A model generated the notes under the pieces. That model was given only the letters and a program-made list of their open reading frames with translations, had not been told where the DNA came from and searched no databases. Positions 1-8,801 of a stretch of 64,000 nt of DNA are shown piece after piece. Position 1 is the first letter of the stretch, and each line of letters starts with the position of its first letter. The position numbers were made by a program, and so were the translations under genes. Source of the stretch: Iamia majanohamensis (GTDB lineage: Bacteria > Actinomycetota > Acidimicrobiia > Acidimicrobiales > Iamiaceae); assembly GCF_028532485.1 (NCBI RefSeq), contig NZ_CP116942.1, positions 3,472,001-3,536,000 of the forward strand. The letters are read 5' to 3'.

Positions 1-184
1 CGGCCGCGCTGAGCGATCCCGGCGGGTGGCGGCTCGTCCCTCGCAGCCACCCGCCTCTGCGGGGGGAGACCCCCCGCACCCCCCAGCGGCTGCGCCGGGC
101 TGCTGTCCTCGCAGGGCTCAGCTGCCTCGCGAGCGCCGTTCGCTGAGGCCTCGTCTCCGCTGCGCGATGTCCCGGGGGGTGGGT

Positions 185-820
185 TCAGGCCGGGGCTGTC
201 GCGGTGCCGCGGATGGTGGGGCGGACGAGGGGGCTGGCCTTGCGGGCGCTCTCGTGGGTGACCTCGCCCAGGGCGAAGCCGGCCCCGGCGATGGCCGCCT
301 CGGTCCGGCGGGTGAGGTGGCAGCCGGCGCAGGCGAAGGACCACGGCCGGTCGAGGCGGCGCTGCCACTTCAACCGGTCGGGCCGGTCCTCGGCGGCCAC
401 GTGCTCCAGGAAGAGCAGCCGCCCCCCGGGGCGCAGCACCCGGCGGGCCTCGGCCAGCACCGCGGCCTGGTCGGGCACCGAGCACAGCACGAGGGTGGTG
501 ACCACGGCGTCGGCCTCGTCGTCGCCCACCGGCAGGGAGGAGGCCGAGGCCCGGTGGACCTCGACGTCGATGCCCGGGTCGACGCGATCGAGGTGGTCGC
601 GCAGCTGGCGCAGCATGGCGGGGGTGGGCTCGGTGAGGACCAGCCGCTCGACCGCCGCCGGGTAGTGGGACAGGTTGGCCCCGGTGCCGGCGCCGACCTC
701 CACGACGGTGCCGGACAGGCCGGCCAGGAGGTCGGCCCGCCAGTCTTGGAAGCAGGCCTCCTCGGCCGGGGCCACGGCCCGGTCGTAGACGCGGGCGAAC
801 AGGGCGTCGCGCAGGCTCAT
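185..820 (-). CDS. Class I SAM-dependent methyltransferase
   Basis: A 211-residue Rossmann-fold methyltransferase. The SAM-binding motif I (EVGAGTG) is at residues 41-47, an acidic post-I segment (LTEP) follows, and a typical LRPGGRLLF strand lies near residue 130. The C-terminal part (RPWSFACAGCHLTRRT) resembles small UbiE/METTL7-like enzymes, many of which methylate lipids or quinones. The substrate cannot be read from the sequence. The ATG at 820 fits the fold's usual beginning. The gene stands alone, 59 bp from the left end of the insertion sequence, so its upstream region has been altered by that insertion. Confidence 0.85.
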   Translation of the reverse strand: MSLRDALFARVYDRAVAPAEEACFQDWRADLLAGLSGTVVEVGAGTGANLSHYPAAVERLVLTEPTPAMLRQLRDHLDRVDPGIDVEVHRASASSLPVGDDEADAVVTTLVLCSVPDQAAVLAEARRVLRPGGRLLFLEHVAAEDRPDRLKWQRRLDRPWSFACAGCHLTRRTEAAIAGAGFALGEVTHESARKASPLVRPTIRGTATAPA

Positions 821-862
821 GGGGCCAGTGCAGCAGACCCCGGGCGCCTCGGCCGCCCCCGG

Positions 863-877
863 GCGTCACGAGTGCCA
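863..877. repeat. Left half of palindromic terminator split by the IS
   Basis: Left arm of a palindrome (GCGTCACGAG-TGCC plus the central A). The right arm is at 1826-1840, on the far side of the insertion sequence. Intact relatives lie at 9982-10012 and 48931-48961. This copy lacks one G compared with them. Confidence 0.75.
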
Positions 878-879
878 GG

Positions 880-1822
880 AGGCCGCGCGGATTGGTGACC
901 ATCCCCGGGTCGGAGCGGTGGCTCGCGTTTGATGGCGAGTGCGCCCAACACAACCGACCAGGGGAGGTCCCTCCCATGATGCGCGCGCTCGATCCCGAAG
1001 TCAGCGATGCGGTCTTCGTCACCCTCGAAGCCCTGCTGCCGGCGCCTCCCACGCACCGCATCGGAGGTGGACGACCAAGGGTCCCTGACCGGCTCATCTT
1101 CCGTGGTCTGCTGCAACGGATCGTCACCGGGGCCGCCTGGGAGACCATCGAGTTCCTGCTGGACCACCAGGTCTCTGACACCACCCTTCGAGCTCGCCGC
1201 GACGAATGGGTGCACGCCGGAGTCTTTGACCGGCTCGCCGCACAAGCCCGCGCCGCCTACGACACGATCATCGGTCTCGACACCGGCCACGTCGTCATCG
1301 ACGGCAGCAACCACCTCGCTCCCTGCGGCGGCCCCGGCACCGGTGTCGGCCCAGGTCAGAAGGGCCGCCTCGGCTGGAAGTGGTGCACCGGCGTCGACGC
1401 CGCAGGCATCCCGCTGGCCTGGACCATCGACGGCGCGAACCGCAACGACTACAAGATGCTCGGCCCCACCCTGGACGCCATCGCCGCCGATCCGAACCAC
1501 CTCAAGATCGGCACCCTGCACCTCGACCGAGGCTTCGGCTACGCCTCACTGCCCGACCGCCTCGCCGGCTACGACATCACCGCAGTCGACGTGATCCCCC
1601 GCAACCACCCCGGCCAAGGCCGGACCCCACTGGTCGGCTTCGGACACCGCTGGGTCGTCGAGCGGACCAACTCCTGGCTGTCGAACTTCGGACAGCTCCG
1701 CCGCAACACCGACCGACGCACCGAGCACCGTCACGCCGCCCTCTGCCTCGCCACCACCCTGCTCATCACCGCCAAGCTCATCGACCACCGCAACCACCAC
1801 ACCCGACCAATCCGCTGAGCCT
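880..1822 (+). mobile_element. IS5-family-like insertion sequence (943 bp)
   Basis: The element carries one DDE transposase. Its imperfect terminal inverted repeats read AGGCCGCGCGGATTGGT at 880-896 and AGGCTCAGCGGATTGGT inward from 1822, matching at 14 of 17 positions. CCAGG occurs directly on both sides (875-879 and 1823-1827) and equals the centre of the palindrome into which the element inserted, so it is the likely 5-bp target duplication. A shorter duplication cannot be excluded because the flanking bases are ambiguous. The element looks complete, with no second copy in the window. Confidence 0.85.
976..1818 (+). CDS. IS5-type DDE transposase
   Basis: A 280-residue transposase that cuts and joins the element's ends. 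The N-terminal part contains the IS4/IS5-type helix-turn-helix region (VPDRLIFRGLLQRIVTG). The catalytic DDE triad is visible as VVIDGSN, LHLDRGF and WVVERTNSW. The ATG at 976 is preceded by GGGGAGG at 961-967; an in-frame GTG at 892 would start almost inside the terminal repeat and is less likely. The reading frame is intact up to the right inverted repeat, so the element may be active. Third-position GC is lower than in the neighbours, in keeping with acquired DNA. Confidence 0.9.
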   Translation: MMRALDPEVSDAVFVTLEALLPAPPTHRIGGGRPRVPDRLIFRGLLQRIVTGAAWETIEFLLDHQVSDTTLRARRDEWVHAGVFDRLAAQARAAYDTIIGLDTGHVVIDGSNHLAPCGGPGTGVGPGQKGRLGWKWCTGVDAAGIPLAWTIDGANRNDYKMLGPTLDAIAADPNHLKIGTLHLDRGFGYASLPDRLAGYDITAVDVIPRNHPGQGRTPLVGFGHRWVVERTNSWLSNFGQLRRNTDRRTEHRHAALCLATTLLITAKLIDHRNHHTRPIR

Positions 1823-1840
1823 CCAGGCACCTCGTGACGC
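1823..1840. repeat. Right half of split palindromic terminator
   Basis: Contains the second CCAGG (1823-1827) and the arm GGCACCTCGTGACGC (1826-1840). It lies 35 bp past the stop of the HIT gene, which is transcribed towards it, so the intact palindrome would have ended that operon. Confidence 0.7.
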
Positions 1841-1875
1841 ACCCACCTCTCGGCAGGGGCGGCACCGGCCGTGGC

Positions 1876-2304
1876 TCAGCTGCCGGGGGCCTCCAGCGCG
1901 GTGCGGAGGCGGGCGGCGACCTCGTCGGCCTCGCCCTCGGCGTAGGACGTGCGGGGCCAGAAGAACCCCCGGAGGCCGTCACCCTTGGTGCGGGGGACGA
2001 CGTGGACGTGGAGGTGGGGCACGCTCTGGCTGACGGTGTTGTTGAGGGCGACGAACGAGCCCTGGGCCCCGAGGATCTCGACGACCGCGGCGGCCACCCG
2101 CCGGGCCCGCTGGAAGAGGGGGCCCACGTCCTCCGGCGGGAGGTCGACGAGGGTCTCGTGGTGCGTGCGGGGCACGACGAGGGTGTGGCCCGGGAACAGC
2201 GGCCGGGTGTCGAGGAAGCCCACGGCGACCTCGTCGTCGAGCACCACCGCGGCCTCGGCCTCGCCGGCCACGATGGCGCAGAAGGCGCAGGCGGCCGGGG
2301 TCAT
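1876..2304 (-). CDS. HIT-family (histidine triad) protein
   Basis: A 142-residue cytosolic protein of the histidine-triad superfamily, whose members hydrolyse nucleoside phosphoramidates or dinucleoside polyphosphates. The signature is HLHVHVVP near residue 95, and the N-terminus (CAFCAIVAGE) is typical. The ATG at 2304 overlaps the stop of the upstream aminotransferase by four bases, so the two are translationally coupled. The exact nucleotide substrate is not predictable. Confidence 0.92.
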   Translation of the reverse strand: MTPAACAFCAIVAGEAEAAVVLDDEVAVGFLDTRPLFPGHTLVVPRTHHETLVDLPPEDVGPLFQRARRVAAAVVEILGAQGSFVALNNTVSQSVPHLHVHVVPRTKGDGLRGFFWPRTSYAEGEADEVAARLRTALEAPGS

Positions 2305-3473
2305 GCCGGCACCTGGGCCCCGACGGCACCGGCCAGCGCGGCGAGGAGGCGGTCCACGTCCTCGTCGTCGTTGAAGCGGTGGGCCGACACGCGCACGGCA
2401 CGACCCCGGACGCTCACGTGGACGTGGGCGTCGGCGAGGGAGCCGGCCAGGTCGGCGGGCTCCAGGCCGGTGGGCGCCAGGTCGAGCCCGACGATGTGGT
2501 CCGACCGCCGGTGGGGCGGCGCCACGCCGAAGCCGAGGGCGGCGGCACCCTCCGCGATGCGGTCGGTGAGGCGCCGGGCGTGGGCCGCCGTCGCCGCCGG
2601 CCCCCACTCCGTCACCAGCCGGAGCGAGGCCAGGGCCACCGGCATCTGGGTGTGCTGGGCGGGCTCGCCCACGTCGTAGCGACGGGCGCCGGGGCGGTAG
2701 CCCTCCGACGGCTGGGTGAGGGCGGCGAAGTCCTCGGCGCCGGCCCGGCCGGACCAGCCGTGGTCGAGCGGCTCGCCCTCGCGCCAGCGGGGCGCGAACC
2801 AGGCGAAGCCCATGGAGTAGGGACCGAGGAGCCACTTGTAGGTGGCCCCGGCGACCACGTCGGGCCGCACCGCGGCCCCGTCGAAGGGCACCCCGCCCAG
2901 GCTCTGGCACACGTCGACGGCGAGGGCGGCGCCCACCGAGCGGGCGGCGGCGCCGACGCGCACGAGGTCGATCGGGGTCCCGTCGGTCCAGTGGCACGGC
3001 GGCGAGGCCACCAGCGCGACGCGGTCGCCGTGGTCGGCCACCGCCTGCTCCAACGAGGCGGTGATGTCGCCGTCGGCGGGGCGCGGCACCCGCACGACCG
3101 TCGCCCCGGCCCGGTCGGCCGCCACCGTCCAGGGGTTCAGGTTGGAGGGGAACTCGTCGGCCGGGACCACCACGACCTCCCCCTCGGCCAGCGGCAGCAG
3201 GGCGGCGAAGGTCGAGAGCCCGAAGCTCACCGAGGGGGTGATGGCGACGCCGTCAGCGTCGAGGCCGAGCAGGTCGGCCAGCAGGCCCCGGTAGGTCTCG
3301 CCCGGGACGAAGAAGTCGTCGCCCACGACGGTCCAGGGGTGGGCCTTGCGGTCGAGGGCCATCCACCCCGCCTCGACCGACGCCGACGGCAGCGGGCCCA
3401 TGTAGCAGGTGTCCAGGTAGGCGACGTCCCGGGGCAGCGAGAACAGGGACCGGGCGTCGTCGGCAGGCGGCAC
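2301..3473 (-). CDS. Class V PLP-dependent aminotransferase family enzyme
   Basis: A 390-residue fold-type I PLP enzyme of the class V / cysteine-desulfurase-kynureninase superfamily. The Schiff-base lysine is in [10 protein letters not shown], and the upstream [10 protein letters not shown] supplies the aspartate expected to contact the PLP ring nitrogen. The N-terminal Tyr-Leu-Asp-Thr block is typical of the family. The GTG at 3473 was chosen because homology to the family begins immediately after it. It is co-transcribed with the HIT gene. Substrate and reaction (transamination, lyase or epimerase) are not determined. Confidence 0.85.
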   Translation of the reverse strand: MPPADDARSLFSLPRDVAYLDTCYMGPLPSASVEAGWMALDRKAHPWTVVGDDFFVPGETYRGLLADLLGLDADGVAITPSVSFGLSTFAALLPLAEGEVVVVPADEFPSNLNPWTVAADRAGATVVRVPRPADGDITASLEQAVADHGDRVALVASPPCHWTDGTPIDLVRVGAAARSVGAALAVDVCQSLGGVPFDGAAVRPDVVAGATYKWLLGPYSMGFAWFAPRWREGEPLDHGWSGRAGAEDFAALTQPSEGYRPGARRYDVGEPAQHTQMPVALASLRLVTEWGPAATAAHARRLTDRIAEGAAALGFGVAPPHRRSDHIVGLDLAPTGLEPADLAGSLADAHVHVSVRGRAVRVSAHRFNDDEDVDRLLAALAGAVGAQVPA

Positions 3474-3721
3474 CGGCCGATCATGCCACCGCCCCGGGGC
3501 GACCCCACCTCCCCGCCGGCGGCGGAGGGACGGCCGCCCGGCGACGGCTCGGTGACGGGCGTGTGAACGCTGCGCCCCCATCCACGACCGTGGTCGCCGG
3601 GGGGTGTTGGATGGTCGTCGGTGCTCGCCCGACCGACTGCCCCGTCCGCCGCTCGCACGGCCCGACGGTGCGGCTCGTCGGCCGGCCGCACCCCACCAGC
3701 CACCACCGACCGGGAGCACCC

Positions 3722-5035
3722 GTGCCCGACACCTCGACCTCTCCGCGCCTCCGCACCCACGTGCTCGACACCTCCGTCCTGCTCGCCGACCCGGGCTGCC
3801 TGGCCCGCTTCGACGAGCACGAGGTGGTCCTGCCCGTGGTCGTGCTCACCGAGCTGGAGGGCAAGCGCCACCACCCCGAGCTCGGGTGGGCGGCCCGCGA
3901 GGCCCTCCGGGTGCTGGAGCGCCTGCGGGTCGAGCACGGGTCGCTGACCGCGGCCCTGCCGGTCAACGCAGCCGGGGGGACCCTCCGGGTCGAGCTCAAC
4001 CACCAGGACACCCGGGGCCTTCCCCCGGCGCTCACCTCCGACAACAACGACCACCGGATCCTGGCGGTGGCCCACAACTTGGCCGCCGAGGGCGGCGACG
4101 TGGTGGTCGTCACCAAGGACCTGCCCCTGCGCCTGAAGGCGAGCATCGTGGGCCTCGACGCCGACGAGTACCGCAACGAGCAGGCGCGCGACACGGGGTG
4201 GACCGGCTTCGTCGAGCTCGAGGCCGACAGCGCGGCCATCGACGAGCTCTTCGAGGAGCGCACCGTCGACCTCGAGGACGCCCGCCACCTCCCGTGCCAC
4301 ACCGGCGTGGTGCTCCACAACGGGTCGCAGTCCGCCCTGGCCCGGGTCCACCCGGACAAGCGCCTCCACCTGGTGAACGGCGAGCGCAGCCTGTTCGACG
4401 TCCGGGGACGCAGCGCCGAGCAGAAGGTGGCCATCGACCTGCTCGCCGACCCCGAGGTCGGCATCGTCAGCCTCGGGGGCCGGGCGGGCACGGGCAAGAG
4501 CGTCCTCGCCCTCGCCGCCGGCCTGGAGTCCGTCCTCGAGCAGAGCACCCACTCGCGGGTGATGGTGTTCCGCCCCCTCTACGCCGTGGGCGGCCAGGAG
4601 CTGGGCTTCCTCCCCGGCGACCGCGAGGAGAAGATGGGCCCCTGGGGCGCGGCGGTCATCGACGCCCTCCAGGCCCTCGCCGGGCGCGAGGTGGTGGAGG
4701 AGGTGCTGGCCCGCGACCTGCTGGAGGTGCTGCCCCTCACCCACATCCGGGGCCGCAGCCTGACCGACGCCTTCGTGGTGATCGACGAGGCCCAGAACCT
4801 GGAGCGGGGCGTGCTGCTCACGGCGCTGTCCCGGCTGGGCGAGGGCAGCCGGGTGGTGCTCACCCACGACGTGGGCCAGCGCGACAACCTGCGGGTCGGC
4901 CGCCACGACGGGATCGCCTCGGTGATCGAGGCGCTGACCGGCCACCCCCTCTTCGGCCACGTCACGCTGTCACGGGCCGAGCGCAGCCCGGTCGCCGCCC
5001 TCGTCACCAGCGTCCTCGAGGGCGTCCCGGACTGA
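3722..5035 (+). CDS. PIN-PhoH fusion protein (PhoH2-type RNA helicase/ribonuclease)
   Basis: A 437-residue fusion. The N-terminal PIN ribonuclease domain occupies about residues 12-140, with acidic residues at D16, E44/E46, D107/D110 and D123. A PhoH ATPase domain follows, with Walker A GRAGTGKS at 253-260 and Walker B VVIDEAQN near 345. Relatives unwind and cleave RNA with ATP. The GTG at 3722 has a GGAG ribosome site just upstream and begins the PIN fold directly; an in-frame extension back to 3563 is repetitive and lacks family character. In mycobacteria PhoH2 can be paired with a small upstream antitoxin; no convincing partner is seen here. Confidence 0.9.
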   Translation: MPDTSTSPRLRTHVLDTSVLLADPGCLARFDEHEVVLPVVVLTELEGKRHHPELGWAAREALRVLERLRVEHGSLTAALPVNAAGGTLRVELNHQDTRGLPPALTSDNNDHRILAVAHNLAAEGGDVVVVTKDLPLRLKASIVGLDADEYRNEQARDTGWTGFVELEADSAAIDELFEERTVDLEDARHLPCHTGVVLHNGSQSALARVHPDKRLHLVNGERSLFDVRGRSAEQKVAIDLLADPEVGIVSLGGRAGTGKSVLALAAGLESVLEQSTHSRVMVFRPLYAVGGQELGFLPGDREEKMGPWGAAVIDALQALAGREVVEEVLARDLLEVLPLTHIRGRSLTDAFVVIDEAQNLERGVLLTALSRLGEGSRVVLTHDVGQRDNLRVGRHDGIASVIEALTGHPLFGHVTLSRAERSPVAALVTSVLEGVPD

Positions 5036-5164
5036 GCACCAGGTCACGGCGCTCCCATCTGTGGGGGCGATGGAAAGTATTTCTACAATCTGTCACAGAG
5101 GCGGCCCACGGCGGCGGTCCCGCTCCTACCCTTGTCCCCGTACCCAAGGGGGAGCTCGGGAGCC

Positions 5165-5482
5165 ATGAGCATGACCACGGAAGGCCACACGACCGACCCG
5201 GTGGTGGACCTCACCCGACCGGCCTGGATGGAGCGGGCGATCTGCGCCGGCCACACCGAGCTGTTCTTCGCCCCGCACGCCGAGCGCCCACCGGCCCGGC
5301 TGCGGCGCGAGGCGGCGGCCCGCCAGGTCTGCATGCGCTGCCCTGTGCGGGTCGACTGCCGGGAGCACGCCCGCATCAACCTGGAGTACGGCCTGTGGGG
5401 CGGCGAGAGCGAGGCCGAGCGGGCCGACGCCGGCTACGTCGTGGCCGCCCCCATCGGCGGCCGCATCGCCCGCGCCGGCTAG
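5165..5482 (+). CDS. WhiB-family iron-sulfur transcriptional regulator
   Basis: A 105-residue actinobacteria-specific regulator. The four cysteines that hold a [4Fe-4S] cluster are C27, C56, C59 and C65 (the CxxC is CMRC). The WhiB turn GLWGGES follows at 76-82, with a short basic/hydrophobic tail. WhiB proteins bind sigma factor and DNA and respond to redox or nitric oxide. The ATG at 5165 follows GGGAG. A TACAAT box at 5084-5089 and a long leader suggest its own promoter. Which WhiB class it belongs to cannot be stated. Confidence 0.93.
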   Translation: MSMTTEGHTTDPVVDLTRPAWMERAICAGHTELFFAPHAERPPARLRREAAARQVCMRCPVRVDCREHARINLEYGLWGGESEAERADAGYVVAAPIGGRIARAG

Positions 5483-5547
5483 CACGTCGGGCCGCCTGGC
5501 GCGGCATCCCCCACCTGCGCGGGACGGCCTCGTAGCCTTTCCCGTCG

Positions 5548-6174
5548 ATGACGCGGCGTCCTGTCGTCTACGGGCTCGACATCGAGACCGACACGAGCAC
5601 CGACGGACTCGACCCCCGGGTGGCCCCGGTCCTCACGGTCGCCCTCTCGATGGGGTCCCACGACGAGACCTTCAGCGGCCGGGAGTCCACCCTGCTCTGC
5701 GACCTCGACGAGCGCCTGCGCTCGCTGCCCCCCGGCGTCATCGCCACCTGGAACGGCTCCGCCTTCGACCTGCCGTTCCTCGCCTACCGGGCCGCCCTCC
5801 ACCGCCTCGACCTCGGGCTCCGGCTGCTGCTCGACCCCGGCCTGCGCACGTCCCGGGCCCCGCTGCCGGGCCACCCGGGCGCCTACCGGGGGGCGTGGCA
5901 CGCGCACCGCCACCTCGACGCCTACCGCCTCTACAAGTCCGACGTGGGCCCGGTGCTCCGGGTGTCGTGCTCGCTCAAGTCCATCGCCCGCCTCGTCGGC
6001 CTCACCCCCGTCGAGGTCGACCGGGAGCGGGTCCACGACCTGTCCCACGAGGCGCTGCACGCCTACGCCTCCTCGGACGCCCGCCTGGCGCGGGTGCTCA
6101 CCGAGCGCCGCATGCCCGGTGCGGCCCGCTTCGTCGACCACCTCGACGAGCCCGGGGCCTCGGCCACCGCCTGA
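5548..6174 (+). CDS. DnaQ-like (DEDDy) 3'-5' exonuclease domain protein
   Basis: A 208-residue protein made of a single ribonuclease-H-like exonuclease fold related to the proofreading domain of family-B DNA polymerases. Motif ExoI is DIE at residues 11-13, ExoII is WNGSAFDLPFL near 72, and ExoIII is YASSDARLA near 180, giving a DEDDy set. There is no polymerase domain. A TAGCCT -10 box at 5533-5538 ends nine bases before the ATG, so the transcript is probably leaderless. The biological target (DNA or RNA) is unknown. Confidence 0.8.
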   Translation: MTRRPVVYGLDIETDTSTDGLDPRVAPVLTVALSMGSHDETFSGRESTLLCDLDERLRSLPPGVIATWNGSAFDLPFLAYRAALHRLDLGLRLLLDPGLRTSRAPLPGHPGAYRGAWHAHRHLDAYRLYKSDVGPVLRVSCSLKSIARLVGLTPVEVDRERVHDLSHEALHAYASSDARLARVLTERRMPGAARFVDHLDEPGASATA

Positions 6175-6304
6175 GCAGGCGCACCACCCCGGCGCGGTGC
6201 CGGTGTCACACCGGGTCGCCATGATGGGGTGACGGGGTCGCGGCCGCCCCTCCCGGTGCTCCGGGCCCCCGACCGCCGGATGCCCGCACCGTCCGGAGGT
6301 CCCC

Positions 6305-7156
6305 GTGCCCCACCCCACCTGCTCCCGTCCCCCCGCCGCGCTCGCGCCCGACGAGCTCGACCGCCTGGTCGACCACCTCCTCGGCGCCCACCCGTCGGGC
6401 CCGACCCCCTCCCCGGCGCTGGTGCGGGCCCGGCCCACGCCCGACGGGGTCGACCTCGCCCTGCGCCCCCTGCCCGACGGGGTGCACCCGGCCGACCTGC
6501 TGCTCGGCCACGTCGTCCCCCGCCGCTGGGCCGCCGCCGGCGTCGTCGCCCCGGCCACGGCCCGCCCGGTCGACGGCGGCGACGGGTGCCGTCTCGTGGT
6601 GGCCGTGCTCGTCGGTCGCGACGGCACCGTCGCCCACTGCGGGCGCGACCACCGCGGGGCCGACGTCCTCCCGTCGGACCCCCCGCCCACCGGCCGCCTC
6701 GTCGACCTCCTCCTGCGGGCCCTCGGCCTGGCCACCCCGCCGCCCGCGGCACCGACGGGCGCCCTGTGGGAGGCGGTGTGGCTCGACGCCGTCGTGGCCG
6801 CGGCCGCGACCGGAGGGACGCCGGGGCTGGGACCGGACCTCGCCGACGCCCTGGCGGCGACGACCGCGCCCGGCGACCACCGGGGGTGGGACCACCTGCG
6901 CGGCCTCGCCAGCGGGGCGCGCCCCGCCACCGGGACCACCGACACGGCCCTGGCGGCGGTGCTCGGCGACCTCGTCGACCCCGCCGACGCGGCGTGGATG
7001 GACGACGGGTGCTTCAGCCGCTGGGTGCTCGGCGCCCTGCCCGACCCGGCCCAGCTGCTCGACGCCGTCGACGCCCTGCTCCCCCCGGGCCGGGCCGAGG
7101 CGGTCCGCCGGGCCGTCGGGCGCGACGGCGGCGGGCCCGAGCGCGCCGCCAGGTGA
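6305..7156 (+). CDS. Hypothetical protein, actinobacterial
   Basis: A 283-residue Ala/Pro-rich protein with no motif I recognise. The first third looks like a compact alpha/beta region (LVRARPTPDGVDLALRPLP, then a strand-rich VVAVLVGRDGTVAHC). The rest is helical. There is no signal peptide or membrane segment. The GTG at 6305 is preceded by GGAGG. Codon use is strongly GC3-biased, like the neighbours, so it is a real gene. It precedes another hypothetical gene in the same direction. Confidence 0.65.
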   Translation: MPHPTCSRPPAALAPDELDRLVDHLLGAHPSGPTPSPALVRARPTPDGVDLALRPLPDGVHPADLLLGHVVPRRWAAAGVVAPATARPVDGGDGCRLVVAVLVGRDGTVAHCGRDHRGADVLPSDPPPTGRLVDLLLRALGLATPPPAAPTGALWEAVWLDAVVAAAATGGTPGLGPDLADALAATTAPGDHRGWDHLRGLASGARPATGTTDTALAAVLGDLVDPADAAWMDDGCFSRWVLGALPDPAQLLDAVDALLPPGRAEAVRRAVGRDGGGPERAAR

Positions 7157-7216
7157 CGCCCCGGCGGCCGCCCTGGGTCCCCGACGGGCCGAGGGCCCGT
7201 CGGTAGCCTCGGAGCC

Positions 7217-8083
7217 ATGGCTGCTCCGCTCCACGCCCCGCCCGAGCGGGTCCGACGCCCGGCCGCGCCGCCCCGGCCGGTCGCCGCGGAGCCCGCCCCC
7301 GCCCCCCGGGAGGCCCCGGCCGTCGGCGAGGGCACGCGCCGCCAGCTCGACCTGGCCCTCACCGACCTGAGCGAGGTGCTCGGCGTCTACCCCTTCCGGT
7401 CGGGCATGCCGGCGTGCCGGCACTGCGTGTCCGACGCCGACCTCCGGACCCTGGCCCTCCCGCCGCCGCGCATCCCCCGGCCGACCCTCGACCGCTACGT
7501 GGCCAAGTGCCTCACCACCTGGGGGGAGCCGGTCGACCTCAAGCGCCTGCTGCCCGAGGTCCTCACCCGCCTCTGCGACGGCCGCCTCGGCCCGCCCGAC
7601 GCCCTCGTCGGCGCCCGCCTGCGCCGAGCCGGGTGGCTCGACTGGCCCGCGGCCGAGGCGCCGGCGGTGCGGCGCACCCTCCGGGCCGCCTGGCTCACCA
7701 CCCTCGCCGGTGCCCCGGCCCAGGGGCGGGCGCCCGTCACCGACCGCCTGGGGCTCATCACCAGCGCCGAGGACGACCTCAGCCCCTACCTCGACCTCTG
7801 GGAGGACCGGCTCGAGTCGCCGGGCAACCCCAACGCCCGCCTCGCCGCCGTGCTCCACGTCGCCGACCTCCTCGGGCCGCTCGACCAGGGTGGCCGCCGT
7901 CGCCTCACCCGCGGCTTCCCGCTGGCCCGCCGGGGCGTGGTGGCCCAGCTCGAGCACTGGCTGCGCCAGCCGGTGGTGGTCCGGCGCCTGGCCCACGCGG
8001 CCGACGCCCTCGACGGCACGCCCCACGGCGAGGTCGTGGCCTCGGCCCGGCGCGGGCTGGCCCGCCTCCGCAACGACGGCTGA
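7217..8083 (+). CDS. Hypothetical protein with N-terminal CxxC
   Basis: A 288-residue soluble protein. A proline-rich, probably disordered N-terminus of about 40 residues precedes a mostly helical body that contains a single CRHC pair near residue 70. I do not recognise a family. A TAGCCT -10 box at 7204-7209 ends seven bases before the ATG, indicating a leaderless promoter of its own despite the preceding gene being only 60 bp away. Confidence 0.65.
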   Translation: MAAPLHAPPERVRRPAAPPRPVAAEPAPAPREAPAVGEGTRRQLDLALTDLSEVLGVYPFRSGMPACRHCVSDADLRTLALPPPRIPRPTLDRYVAKCLTTWGEPVDLKRLLPEVLTRLCDGRLGPPDALVGARLRRAGWLDWPAAEAPAVRRTLRAAWLTTLAGAPAQGRAPVTDRLGLITSAEDDLSPYLDLWEDRLESPGNPNARLAAVLHVADLLGPLDQGGRRRLTRGFPLARRGVVAQLEHWLRQPVVVRRLAHAADALDGTPHGEVVASARRGLARLRNDG

Positions 8084-8121
8084 GGGCGGGTCCCGCCCCG
8101 TCGGGGCCGCGCACCCGGGCG

Positions 8122-8535
8122 CTACGGCAGCTCGAGGCCGCCGGGCCAGAACTCCCGCAGGTGGGCGGCGAACTCGGCGCGCGAGCCCCCCTCCTCCTCC
8201 AGGGCGCCGAGCAGGCCCGACACCAGCAGCCGGTAGAACGACGAGGCCTCCTCGGGCACGACGGTGCGGTCGCCGGCGGCCTGGCGCACCTCCTGGGCGA
8301 CCCGGAAGAAGGAGTACACGAGGTACTCCACGACCTCGGGCTCGGCCTCGCCCACCCAGGTCACGTCGCCGCCGTCGGAGGCCATGGCCTCCCACTCGTC
8401 CAGGTAGGCGTCGAAGGCGGAGGCGGCGTCGGAGGGCACGTCGGCGCCGGGTCCGGCGGCGTGGAGGACCTCCCGGCCGAACCGCACGTACGCGTCGGTG
8501 CTGTCCGCACTGACCGGTCCGACGACGACCTCCAC
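8122..8535 (-). CDS. Small acidic hypothetical protein
   Basis: A 137-residue acidic, largely helical protein (VRFGREVLHAAG at the start, FYRLLVSGLLGALEEEGG near the end) with no recognised motif, signal peptide or membrane segment. The GTG at 8535 is the only reasonable start. It is convergent with the preceding plus-strand gene and lies 60 bp beyond bsaP, possibly as the last gene of the bioB transcript. Confidence 0.6.
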   Translation of the reverse strand: MEVVVGPVSADSTDAYVRFGREVLHAAGPGADVPSDAASAFDAYLDEWEAMASDGGDVTWVGEAEPEVVEYLVYSFFRVAQEVRQAAGDRTVVPEEASSFYRLLVSGLLGALEEEGGSRAEFAAHLREFWPGGLELP

Positions 8536-8595
8536 CGGGGCGACCCTAGGGGGTGAGGCCGGACGTCACGACCGGGCCGGGGCCGTGCGCGAGCC

Positions 8596-8790
8596 TCAGG
8601 CGGTGCCGCCGGCGGTGACCGGGCCGTGGTCCCGGCAGCGGCCCCGGTGGCCCGTCGGGGTCACGACCACCGCCAGCCGCCGCCCGCAGGTCGGGCAGAA
8701 CCGGGGCGGGTCGTGGGGCGACCGGCAGCCCGCGCACGCGCCCTCCGGGCGGCCGCAGCCGTCGCAGTGGGCGGGGGCGGGCGCGGCCAC
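8596..8790 (-). CDS. bsaP: Biotin synthase auxiliary protein BsaP
   Basis: A 64-residue cysteine-rich protein beginning at the GTG at 8790, 11 bp after the bioB stop. It has CDGCG, CAGC, FCPTCG and a final C-x-x-H, in the order seen in the actinobacterial BsaP family, including the HDPPRFCP block. In mycobacteria BsaP carries an iron-sulfur cluster and supports sulfur supply or cluster repair for biotin synthase. The position directly behind bioB supports the assignment. It is short and easily missed because a longer unrelated frame overlaps it. Confidence 0.85.
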   Translation of the reverse strand: MAAPAPAHCDGCGRPEGACAGCRSPHDPPRFCPTCGRRLAVVVTPTGHRGRCRDHGPVTAGGTA

Positions 8791-8801
8791 GGGCCCCGGC
8801 C

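Noticed and set aside
1-184. Possible gene at the left edge
   Set aside because: The frames crossing it are antisense to the methyltransferase or of low complexity; nothing supportable was seen.
3563-3721. N-terminal extension or PhoAT-like antitoxin before the PIN-PhoH gene
   Set aside because: The frame is Arg/Pro-rich and lacks a ribosome site or family wording; the GTG at 3722 begins the PIN fold with a good GGAG.
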